Positions 8,371 through 15,884 of a stretch of 64,000 bases of DNA are shown in pieces. The DNA lies in contig JAAEZA010000007.1 in assembly GCA_018223125.1 (NCBI GenBank), positions 1 through 64,000 on the forward strand. Reading direction: 5' to 3'. Made by a program: the position numbers and the translations under genes. Positions within the stretch are counted from its first letter, which is position 1, and every line of letters starts with the position of its first letter. A model generated the notes under the pieces. The model was given only the letters and a program-made list of their open reading frames with translations, was not told where the DNA came from and did not search any database. Origin of the DNA: Paracoccaceae bacterium. GTDB taxonomy: Bacteria; Pseudomonadota; Alphaproteobacteria; Rhodobacterales; Rhodobacteraceae.

Positions 8371-9879
8371 ATGAAAGCCTGTGAAATCAGAGGCCTGGAG
8401 AAATCTTTCGGCCGCAATCATGTATTGCGCGGAATCGATCTGGATCTGGGTGCGGGCGAAGTGACCGTCCTGATGGGCGCCAACGGGGCGGGCAAATCTA
8501 CCCTGGTGAAAATCCTTTGCGGGTTTCAGGGCGCGAATGCCGGAACCATGACGCTGGAGGGGCGGCCCTACAGCCCCGCAGACGCTGCGGATGCTATTTC
8601 CTGCGGCGTCGTGACCGTGCACCAGTCCATTGATGACGGTGTGATCCCCGATCTTGATGTGGCAACGAACCTGATGCTGAACCGCCTGACAGAGCAGGGC
8701 GCAGGCCTGATGGTGCGGGATCGTGCGCTGCGGATTGCTGCCCGTAAGGTGGCCGACAATATGGGTCTTGATCTCGATGTGCGGGCGCGAGTGTCAGATC
8801 TGTCTGTAGCCGATCGCCAGATGATCGCCATTGCCCGCGCCATGGCCTATGAGCCGAAAGTTCTTATTCTGGACGAGCCGACATCGTCCCTGTCCGCCTC
8901 CGAAGCGGACCGGCTGTTCGCCCTGCTGGACAGGTTGCGCGATCAGGGTGTGGCCATTCTGTATATTTCCCATCGCATGTCCGATATCCGCCGTATCGCG
9001 GACCGGATCGTTTGCATGCGCGATGGCAGGATTTCCGGTGTATTCGATCAGGCACCGCTGGATTATGACGGTGCAGTGACGGCAATGCTCGGGCACAAGA
9101 TGACCGAAGTGGATATTGAAGTTGTCTCTGGCGGGCCGGCCATTCTGGAAGTGGATCAGGTGCTGCTGGATGGCAGCGATACTCCGGTCAGTTTTTCTGC
9201 CCATGACGGAGAGGTTGTCGCGATTACAGGCCTGTTGGGAAGCGGGAAAAGCCAGCTTGCGGATATGATTTTCGGGCAAAAGCCGGTTAGGGCAGGGCAG
9301 TTGCGGATCGATGGCCAGCCCTATAGGCCAGCCTCGGCAGCCCAAGCGGTGGCGGCGGGGGTTTTCATGTCCTCCAAGGATCGCAGCACCAATGCGGTTA
9401 TTCCCGACTTTGATATCGCCAACAACATGACCCTGCCGTTTCTGGGCAGTTTCAGCCGGTTGTCCCTGCTCAGCAAACGCAAACAACGCGGGGCGGCGAC
9501 AGATATGATCAAACAGATCGGTGTGAAGTGCCAGTCCGATCAGGATGGCATCGGAACCCTGTCAGGGGGCAACCAGCAGAAGGTGATGATCGGCCGCTGG
9601 CTGTTGGAAGACAGCCGCGTCCTGCTGCTGGACGAGCCGTTTCAAGGTGTGGACATCGGTGCGCGGCGGGACATCGGCCGCCATATCCGCGCGACAGCCA
9701 AGGGGCGGGCGACGCTGGTGTTTGCGGCCGAACTGGACGAGGCGCTGGAAATCGCAGACCGGATCATCGTGCTGCACGAAGGGGCCATCGTCGGCACCCA
9801 TGAGAATTCAAACATCGACCTTGATGCACTGATTGCGCAGGTCTCAGGGGCGAAAGATGCCCGAATACAGGCGAACTGA
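8371..9879 (+). CDS. Sugar ABC transporter ATP-binding protein (RbsA-like, two NBDs)
   Basis: 502 aa from ATG 8371 (MKACEIRGLEKSFGR); in-frame starts at 8299 and 8344 would add an unconserved tail. Two nucleotide-binding domains in tandem. First: Walker A LMGANGAGKSTL, a degenerate signature DLSVADRQ, and Walker B VLILDEPTSSLS. Second: ITGLLGSGKSQL, LSGGNQQKV and VLLLDEPFQGVD. This layout is that of the CUT2 (ribose/galactose/autoinducer-2) family. It is the first gene of the rightward arm of the divergent regulon and is followed by permease and binding protein. Given mtnK/mtnA opposite, it probably energises import of 5-methylthioribose or 5-deoxyribose, or of a nucleoside. Confidence 0.93.
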   Translation: MKACEIRGLEKSFGRNHVLRGIDLDLGAGEVTVLMGANGAGKSTLVKILCGFQGANAGTMTLEGRPYSPADAADAISCGVVTVHQSIDDGVIPDLDVATNLMLNRLTEQGAGLMVRDRALRIAARKVADNMGLDLDVRARVSDLSVADRQMIAIARAMAYEPKVLILDEPTSSLSASEADRLFALLDRLRDQGVAILYISHRMSDIRRIADRIVCMRDGRISGVFDQAPLDYDGAVTAMLGHKMTEVDIEVVSGGPAILEVDQVLLDGSDTPVSFSAHDGEVVAITGLLGSGKSQLADMIFGQKPVRAGQLRIDGQPYRPASAAQAVAAGVFMSSKDRSTNAVIPDFDIANNMTLPFLGSFSRLSLLSKRKQRGAATDMIKQIGVKCQSDQDGIGTLSGGNQQKVMIGRWLLEDSRVLLLDEPFQGVDIGARRDIGRHIRATAKGRATLVFAAELDEALEIADRIIVLHEGAIVGTHENSNIDLDALIAQVSGAKDARIQAN

Positions 9880-9881
9880 CT

Positions 9882-10898
9882 ATGAAGAACGAGAAAATCC
9901 TGAACTTTGCCATCCGCTTCGGCTTTCTGATCCTGCTTGTCGGGCTGGTGCTGTATTTCAGCCTGTCTGCAAGCGGTTTCGCTTCGCCCCGTTCGGCGGC
10001 TTTCATTCTGCAATCCGTTGCCATCACGGGTATTCTGGCACTTGGCGTGACCTGCACGCTGGTGGTGGACGGGTTTGACCTGTCAATCGGATCGGTAGCG
10101 ACAACATCCCTGATGCTCTCGGCCTATGCGATGGTGATCCTTGAAATGTCGGCCTTTTCCGCTGTGATGCTGTGCCTTTTGATGGGCGCTGTGGTGGGGT
10201 TGATCAACGGCCTGCTGATCGTGAAATTCAAAGTGCCGGACCTGCTGGCCACCTTGGGGATGATGTTCCTGCTGATCGGCCTGCAGCGGATTCCCACACA
10301 GGGAAATTCCATTGCGACAGGGATGAAGCTGCCCGACGGCAGCGTTGCAGAAGGCGCGTTTTCGCAGGCTTTCCTGTGGCTCGGACGGCACCGCTTTGAT
10401 CTGGTGGTAGAGCGTCTGGTGCCGGTTCCGGTTGTGATCTTCCTTGTGACAGCCCTTGCCATCTATGTGTTTCTTGAACTGACACGCCATGGCCGCCTGA
10501 TGTACGCGATCGGCTCGAACGAGCGTGCAGCCGCACTGGTTGGCGCGAATGTAAACCGTTACAAGATCGCCGCTTATATGATCTCCGGTGTGACAGCCTC
10601 TATCGGTGGTATCCTGCTGGCGGCGCGACTGGGGCGCGGTGATATTGCCAGCGGGAACAACCTGTTGCTGGACAGTGTGGCTGCGGCATTGATCGGTTTC
10701 GCCGTGCTGGGGGCGGCCCGTCCGAATGCCTTTGGCACCGCTGTTGGCGCGCTGTTCGTGGGCATTCTTCTGCAAGGGCTGACCATGATGAACGCCCCGT
10801 ATTACACCCAAGATTTCGTCAAAGGCGCGGTTCTGGTGATTGCGCTCGTCTTTACCTTCTACCTGAGCGCCAAGCGTGGCGCAGGTGGAAAAACCTAA
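9882..10898 (+). CDS. Sugar ABC transporter permease (RbsC-like)
   Basis: 338 aa with about 8-10 membrane helices; family BPD_transp_2. Seen: GILALGVTCTLVVDGFDLSIGS (split: LVVDGFDLSIGS is the CUT2 signature near helix 3), MYAIGSNERAAALVGANVNR (the cytoplasmic coupling loop that docks the ATPase), and a late GFAVLGAARPNAFGTAVGAL. It starts two bases after the ATPase gene. A single permease gene implies a homodimeric channel. Confidence 0.93.
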   Translation: MKNEKILNFAIRFGFLILLVGLVLYFSLSASGFASPRSAAFILQSVAITGILALGVTCTLVVDGFDLSIGSVATTSLMLSAYAMVILEMSAFSAVMLCLLMGAVVGLINGLLIVKFKVPDLLATLGMMFLLIGLQRIPTQGNSIATGMKLPDGSVAEGAFSQAFLWLGRHRFDLVVERLVPVPVVIFLVTALAIYVFLELTRHGRLMYAIGSNERAAALVGANVNRYKIAAYMISGVTASIGGILLAARLGRGDIASGNNLLLDSVAAALIGFAVLGAARPNAFGTAVGALFVGILLQGLTMMNAPYYTQDFVKGAVLVIALVFTFYLSAKRGAGGKT

Positions 10899-10921
10899 TC
10901 AACTGATGGGAGGAAAAAATC

Positions 10922-11962
10922 ATGTTGAGACGTCATTTTATCAAATTCGCCGGGCTTGCAGCCCTTGCGACAGGTTTGGGCAGTGCCGCATTTGCGGAAA
11001 TGCCTGCACCGCTGGACAAACCTTCGGACGTGAAAATCGCACTGGTCCGGTATCTGTCCACCGGTGACTTCTTCCAGTCCTACCTGTCGGGGGTAGAATC
11101 ACAGGCGGCGGCAATCGGCATGGATCTGCGGGTGTTTGACAGCCGTCAGGACGCGGCTTTGCAGGCTGATATGGTAGATCAGGCCATCGCACTTGGCGTG
11201 GACGGGATCATCATCCAGCACGGTCTGACCGAATCCATGAAAGACGCCGCTCAGCGCGCTGTTGACGCGGGTATCAAGGTTGTTGCCTTTGACGTTGATG
11301 TTGAAAACGACGCCATCCCGCAGATTGAACAATCGGACTACCTGCTGGGCAAACTGGCGCTGGATCAGGCGATTGAGGATAACGGCAACGAGTTTACAGC
11401 CGGTTACGTCTATGTGCCAGGTATCGCGCCACTGGATCGCCGCGATGTGGCTTGGGAAGAAGTGAAACAGGCCAATCCCGGCATCAAGGAAGCGGCTGTT
11501 TTCGGAACGCTGGACAATCCGATTGCCAATGCCGTTGCAAACCAGGCCCGGTCTATTCTGCAAGCCAATCCGACCATCAACGTGATGTTCGCACCTTTTG
11601 ACGAATTCGCCAAAGGCGTGAAGATTGCAGTCGACGAAGCAGGCCTGTCGCAAGACATCAAAATCTACTCCGCCGATGTTTCTACCGCGGATATTTCTGC
11701 CATGCGCGAACCGGATTCCGCTTGGGTAGCAACTGTTGCTACCAATCCTGCTGTCGTGGGCGAGGTTTCCGTGCGGACGCTCGCGCTGCTGCTGACCGGT
11801 GAAAATCCGGGCAACTCCGTTGTGGTTCCACCGACCCTGATCACGCAGGACTTCCTGAATGAACAGGACGTTAGCAACATGGAAGAACTTGGCGCCAAGA
11901 TGCCGCAATTCCAGCATGCAGACGTTGCAATGGCTGACTGGATGCCTTTGCCCAAACGCTAA
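10922..11962 (+). CDS. Sugar ABC transporter periplasmic binding protein (RbsB-like)
   Basis: 346 aa with a signal peptide (MLRRHFIKFAGLAALATGL, cleavage near SAAFAEM; the leading RRHF is Tat-like but lacks the full twin-Arg motif). Mature domain is the type I periplasmic-binding fold: IALVRYLSTGDFFQSY, then ALGVDGIIIQHG and IKVVAFDVDVEND, typical of ribose/AI-2 binders. The start is supported by GGGAGG about 9 bases upstream. The ligand is not determinable by reading; the gene context suggests a 5-modified pentose. It is followed by a hairpin and a 262-base gap before the transketolase genes. Confidence 0.92.
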   Translation: MLRRHFIKFAGLAALATGLGSAAFAEMPAPLDKPSDVKIALVRYLSTGDFFQSYLSGVESQAAAIGMDLRVFDSRQDAALQADMVDQAIALGVDGIIIQHGLTESMKDAAQRAVDAGIKVVAFDVDVENDAIPQIEQSDYLLGKLALDQAIEDNGNEFTAGYVYVPGIAPLDRRDVAWEEVKQANPGIKEAAVFGTLDNPIANAVANQARSILQANPTINVMFAPFDEFAKGVKIAVDEAGLSQDIKIYSADVSTADISAMREPDSAWVATVATNPAVVGEVSVRTLALLLTGENPGNSVVVPPTLITQDFLNEQDVSNMEELGAKMPQFQHADVAMADWMPLPKR

Positions 11963-11971
11963 ACCTTGTTT

Positions 11972-12000
11972 GATCGGCCCGCTGTTCGGGCGGGCCGGTC
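11972..12000 (+). terminator. Hairpin after the binding-protein gene (no T-run)
   Basis: An 11-bp stem with one G-T pair (left arm 972-982, right arm 990-1000 within 11972-12000; core CGGCCCGC/GCGGGCCG) lies 10 bases after the stop codon. It lacks a poly-T tail, so it may protect the transporter mRNA or attenuate read-through into the transketolase genes rather than terminate fully. The remainder of 12001-12224 shows no clear promoter. Confidence 0.4.
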
Positions 12001-12224
12001 AAAGCCCCAACACCGTTTTATCCCCGAGGGAAACTGTCATGCACAGCCTGTCGCACCCCGCATTCTGTATCCGAACCGGCCAAGCGCCCGCTGTTCCGGA
12101 ATGCCGCTCATTGCGCCCCTCGCCCCGATTTCTTTTGCGAAAAGATGTGGTGGTCTGACCGCGCCTTTCGCCCCGAAACCGACCAACCGGTCCTCCTTTA
12201 ACCTGTCGGCCCTTGCGCCGGCCA

Positions 12225-13166
12225 ATGTGGAATATTGCCGTGAAGAACGAACGAACCACCGAAGACATCGCCCTGGGAATCCGCCGTCGCGTGTTTGAAC
12301 ATGCGATGCGCAACAATGGCGGGTATCTGTCGCAAGCCTGCTCCTCTGCCGAACAACTGGCATGGCTCTATAACGAGGAACTGATCCTTGGTGCGCCAAC
12401 CCTGCCGATGATCCCGAAACCTTTCGGCGGTGTACCCCATGCAGACAATCCGGATTATCACACCGGCGCGGGATACAACGGCCCGTTCGAGCCGGAGTTC
12501 GACCGCCTGTTCATCGCCCCCGCCCACTATGCGCTGGTGGCCTATGCAACGCTGATCGAAACCGGCCGTATGGCGGCCGAAGGTCTGGAAATGTTCAACA
12601 AGGACGGGTCCAGCGTTGAGATGATCGGCGCAGAGCACAGCCCCGGTATGGAGGTGCATAACGGCACCCTTGGCATTGGCCTGTCTACGGCCGCCGGTCT
12701 GGCTTGGGCGCGCAAGCGCAAGGGCGAAAAGGGCCGCGTCTGGGTCTATATGTCCGACGGAGAAGTGCAGGAAGGCCAGACATGGGAAGCGATCCAGTGC
12801 TGTGCGCACCACCGGATCGACAACGTCAAGGCGATCATGGATGTGAACCGCCAGCAATGTGACGGGGCGATGGATTCCGTTATGGAAGTGGGTGACATCA
12901 AGACCAAGATGGAAAACTTCGGTGCGGTTGTTGTGGAGGTGGATGCCCATAACGTGAACGACATGCGCGAGGCAGCCAAGACCAAACATGACGGCAAACC
13001 ACTGATTATTCTGGCCAATTCCAACCCGTTCCACGCCATGCCCATTCTGGAAGAACGCTTCCCGCGTCTTCACTATGTGCGTTTCAAATCCGAAGAGGAA
13101 CGCGCCCGCATGAACATCTCAATCGCTGAATCCTTGGGTGTAGATCCCATCGACTACGCCCACTGA
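12225..13166 (+). CDS. Split transketolase, N-terminal (ThDP-pyrophosphate) subunit
   Basis: 313 aa. The ThDP/Mg2+ site is visible: GAEHSPGMEVHNGTLGIGL, then VYMSDGEVQEGQTWEA (GDGxxxEG type, here SDGEVQEG) and VKAIMDVNRQQCDG. The N-terminal SQACSSAEQLAWLYNEELIL is also family-typical. Half-size transketolases are common in archaea and in dedicated sugar pathways such as apulose-4-phosphate transketolase. Start uncertain: ATG 12225 or GTG 12240; neither has a strong ribosome site. It lies 14 bases before the C-terminal subunit and upstream of a RuBisCO-like protein, so it probably acts on the phosphoketose of this pathway rather than in the central pentose phosphate pathway. Confidence 0.9.
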   Translation: MWNIAVKNERTTEDIALGIRRRVFEHAMRNNGGYLSQACSSAEQLAWLYNEELILGAPTLPMIPKPFGGVPHADNPDYHTGAGYNGPFEPEFDRLFIAPAHYALVAYATLIETGRMAAEGLEMFNKDGSSVEMIGAEHSPGMEVHNGTLGIGLSTAAGLAWARKRKGEKGRVWVYMSDGEVQEGQTWEAIQCCAHHRIDNVKAIMDVNRQQCDGAMDSVMEVGDIKTKMENFGAVVVEVDAHNVNDMREAAKTKHDGKPLIILANSNPFHAMPILEERFPRLHYVRFKSEEERARMNISIAESLGVDPIDYAH

Positions 13167-13180
13167 CCGGAGCCGTTAAA

Positions 13181-14185
13181 ATGGTAGAAATGGTAAGCCG
13201 CCCCTACGAGCGGGCTTTTGAAAAACACGCACTCGCCAATCCCGAGGTTCTGTGTATCTCTGCGGATCTGACATCGTCTTGTGAAATCGACAAATTCCGC
13301 GATAACCACCCCGACCAGTTCCTCTCTATGGGGATGGCGGAACAGAATATGATGAGCTTTTGCGGCGGTCTGGGTCTTGCGGGCTATCGTCCCTTTATCC
13401 ATACCTTCGGGGTCTTCACTTATCGTCGTCCCTATGACCAGTTGATGGCGTCGATTGCCTATCCACGGCGCAAGGTGCGGATCATGGGCTTCCTGCCCGG
13501 CATCACTACGCCGGGGGGCATGACCCATCAGGCGATCGAGGATATTTCGGTCATGCGTTCCATGCCGAATATGACCATCCTTGAAACCGGCGACGCGACC
13601 GAGGTGGAAAGCATCTGTGAAGCGGCTGACAGCATTGACGGTCCGGTCTACTGCCGCGTGCTGCGCGGCTCCATGCCGCGGCTGTTTGATACGCCGATCA
13701 AGGTTGGCGAGATGCGCGAGCTGAGCCTTGGAAACGATGTGCTGATCGTTACCGCAGGTATCACTACAGAAGAAGCCATGCGCGCAACCAAAGCGCTGGA
13801 AGCGGCCGGTGTTTCCGTGCGCCATTTGCATCTGCACACCATCAAACCGTTCAATGCCGAGGCAATCCTAGACCATATCAACGCGGTTAAAGGCGGGGTG
13901 ATCACGCTGGAAAACCACGTCACAGAAGGGGGTATCGGTTCGCTAGTGGCAGAGGTTATGGCGGACAATGGCGTCGGCAAGAAACTGCGGCGTCTGGGTC
14001 TGAAGGACACTTATGCCCATGGTGGCAGCCGCGCATACCTGATGCGCTATTACGGGCTGGATGCGCTGGCACTGACCCAAGGGGTCGAGGATCTGCTGGG
14101 ACAGAAACTCGGCATTAGCGAAGCCGATCTGGCGGAAGCCCGCGTTGACGCGGTCCACTCTCTGGCCAAGGCGGAGGGCCTTTGA
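13181..14185 (+). CDS. Split transketolase, C-terminal (ThDP-pyrimidine) subunit
   Basis: 334 aa. Contains the pyrimidine-binding domain with the catalytic Glu in LSMGMAEQNMMSFCGGLGLA and the following HTFGVFTYRRPYDQLMASIA, then the transketolase C-terminal domain (ALEAAGVSVRHLHLHTIKPF). It is the partner of the preceding gene; together they equal one full transketolase of about 650 aa. The stop overlaps the start of the RuBisCO-like gene by four bases, so expression of the two is coupled. Confidence 0.92.
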   Translation: MVEMVSRPYERAFEKHALANPEVLCISADLTSSCEIDKFRDNHPDQFLSMGMAEQNMMSFCGGLGLAGYRPFIHTFGVFTYRRPYDQLMASIAYPRRKVRIMGFLPGITTPGGMTHQAIEDISVMRSMPNMTILETGDATEVESICEAADSIDGPVYCRVLRGSMPRLFDTPIKVGEMRELSLGNDVLIVTAGITTEEAMRATKALEAAGVSVRHLHLHTIKPFNAEAILDHINAVKGGVITLENHVTEGGIGSLVAEVMADNGVGKKLRRLGLKDTYAHGGSRAYLMRYYGLDALALTQGVEDLLGQKLGISEADLAEARVDAVHSLAKAEGL

Positions 14186-15312
14186 TGGAGCGTTTCACCG
14201 TAACCTACAGGATTGTTGCGGAGGATGATGCCGATGCAATGGCCCGCGCCGAAGCCATCGCGCTGGAAGATACGGTTGAAATCCCGCGCGACGTGGTCCC
14301 GTCGGGCTATGTCGAGGATACCGTGCTTGGCCGCGTCGAATCGGTCACAGCCTGTGGCAATGGTGTCTGGATCGGGCGGATCGGGTATCATGTGGATGCA
14401 GTAGGGCATGAACTGCCTCAACTGCTGAACGTGATCCTTGGCAACGCCTCGATCCTGCGTGGCGTTAAAGCTATTGATCTGGACGTAAATGCCGATCTGG
14501 CGGCCCGTTTTCCGGGGGCCCGTTTCGGGGCAGCGGGCTTGCGCGAACTGACGGGGCGGACATCCGGTGGCTATGTCTGCCCTGTAATCAAACCGCAGGG
14601 CAGTTCTTCCGAAACACTGGCGCGGCTGTGCTATCTGACCGCCGTGGCAGGTGCAGACATTGTGAAAGAGGACCACGGACTGTCCAATCAGGATGCGGCA
14701 CCGTTCAGGGAACGGGTGAAGGCCTGCGCCGCAGCGGTCAGTCAGGCCAATCGCGAACGGGCAGATCAGGGGGACACCACCCGCGCGCTCTACTTCGCCA
14801 GCATTGGGGGCCACGGTGATCAGGTGCGTGATCTGGCTTATTATGCAAAAGAAGCCGGCGCCGGTGGTATCCTGTTGATCCCCGGCCTGTTCGGCTTTGA
14901 TGCCATGAACCGTCTTGCACAGGATAAGGATTTCGACCTGCCGGTCATGGCCCACCCGAGCCATCTCGGCCCCTATGTCCTGTCCCCCGATCACGGGTAC
15001 AGCCACGGGATGCTGTTCGGCCAGTTGATGCGGCTGGCGGGGGCGGACATTTCCGTCTTCCCGAACTACGGCGGGCGGTTCGGCTTTTCCAAGGACGAAT
15101 GCAGTTCGATCGTGGAAGCCTGCCGCGCAGACTCCGGCGTTGGTCCGGCGATCCTGCCCAGCCCGGGCGGTGGCATGTCACTGGACCGGCTTGGGGACAT
15201 GATGGCTCATTATGGCGAGGACTGCGTCTATCTGCTTGGCGGCAGCCTGCTGCGCTACGGAGACGACATCGGCGATGCGATCCGCGAAATGCGCAGTGCT
15301 TTGTCGGCGTAA
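14182..15312 (+). CDS. RuBisCO-like protein (form IV, RLP)
   Basis: 376 aa; RuBisCO large-chain fold. Comparison with true RuBisCO: the Lys of the IKPK motif is kept but the second Lys is Gln (VCPVIKPQGSSS). The GGDFIKNDE carbamylation motif becomes GADIVKEDHG, so the carbamylated Lys and the Asp survive and the metal-binding Glu is His. The loop-6 Lys region reads FPNYGGRFGFS, with the loop Lys absent. It is therefore not a carboxylase. Known RLP roles are isomerisation of 5-methylthioribulose-1-P to 1-methylthioxylulose-5-P in Rhodospirillum rubrum, enolisation in Bacillus methionine salvage, and steps in apionate catabolism. Overlap with the transketolase stop and co-regulation with mtnK/mtnA favour a pentose-phosphate isomerase or related role; this is inference. 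Confidence 0.88.
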   Translation: MMERFTVTYRIVAEDDADAMARAEAIALEDTVEIPRDVVPSGYVEDTVLGRVESVTACGNGVWIGRIGYHVDAVGHELPQLLNVILGNASILRGVKAIDLDVNADLAARFPGARFGAAGLRELTGRTSGGYVCPVIKPQGSSSETLARLCYLTAVAGADIVKEDHGLSNQDAAPFRERVKACAAAVSQANRERADQGDTTRALYFASIGGHGDQVRDLAYYAKEAGAGGILLIPGLFGFDAMNRLAQDKDFDLPVMAHPSHLGPYVLSPDHGYSHGMLFGQLMRLAGADISVFPNYGGRFGFSKDECSSIVEACRADSGVGPAILPSPGGGMSLDRLGDMMAHYGEDCVYLLGGSLLRYGDDIGDAIREMRSALSA

Positions 15313-15320
15313 GAGTTCTA

Positions 15321-15362
15321 TACGGTCCGGCGAACTGGCCGGATCGTACCTTTTCTATTTTT
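15321..15362. terminator. Intrinsic terminator between RLP and marR (convergent)
   Basis: Left arm 15321-15331 and right arm 15338-15348 form an 11-bp stem with one G-T pair and a 6-base loop GAACTG, followed by CCTTTTCTATTTTT. It starts 9 bases after the RLP stop and overlaps the end of the convergent marR gene. Confidence 0.7.
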
Positions 15363-15882
15363 CACAGGCCGATTGCTCCAACGTACGGATCATGTCTTTC
15401 ATGGTATCCAGAAAACCTTCGTAGCGCTCTGCTCCGACGGCGTCGTGCAGGGCTTGCACATGTGCGGCGGCTTTTAGTTCCATCTGCGCTTGCATTGCGA
15501 TGCCTTCTTCGGTCGCAACACTCAGATGAATGCGCCTGTCGCTGGCAGAGCGCAGCCGCTGGATCAGCCCTGCATCCTCCATCGCCCGCAGCGCCTTGGT
15601 GACGCTGGATTTGTCCCGTGCCGAGGCCGCGCCGATCTGCGTCTGGCTGATGCGGGGATTGCGCACAATCAGGGTCAGGATCGTAAAATATCCGGGTTGC
15701 ATTGCATCCTTGCCAAGCCGCCTGCGAAAATCCTCATAGGCGACCTCATAGGCGCGGCGCAAATACATTCCCATGAAATCCTGCAACATGCCTTGATCGA
15801 TTGAGTCACTGTCAGGTGCCACTTCCGTACCATATTCCAGCGGTGCATCCTGCGGGGCGGTGGTGTTGTCCTGATGTCCCAT
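15355..15882 (-). CDS. MarR-family transcriptional regulator
   Basis: 175 aa from ATG 15882, three bases from the dctM stop; a longer frame upstream lies inside dctM and is rejected. Winged-helix region about residues 60-135: NPRISQTQIGAASARDKSSV (recognition helix) and LRSASDRRIHLSVATEEG (the wing, with the DRR pattern of MarR proteins). It is the last gene of the operon ilvD-like, dehydrogenase, dctP, dctQ, dctM, marR, and is likely the autoregulator. The candidate site is the palindrome TCTTGAACAAGA at 21512-21523 in the divergent promoter region. Confidence 0.88.
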   Translation of the reverse strand: MGHQDNTTAPQDAPLEYGTEVAPDSDSIDQGMLQDFMGMYLRRAYEVAYEDFRRRLGKDAMQPGYFTILTLIVRNPRISQTQIGAASARDKSSVTKALRAMEDAGLIQRLRSASDRRIHLSVATEEGIAMQAQMELKAAAHVQALHDAVGAERYEGFLDTMKDMIRTLEQSACEK

Positions 15883-15884
15883 GG

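Noticed and set aside
8223-8417. Longer mtnK start at 8417
   Set aside because: It would cross the divergent promoter region and the start of the ABC gene; ATG 8222 has a good ribosome site and gives the standard length.
14182-15312. True RuBisCO large subunit
   Set aside because: Key residues of the KNDE, IKPK and loop-6 motifs are changed, the length is 376 aa, and no small subunit or phosphoribulokinase is nearby.
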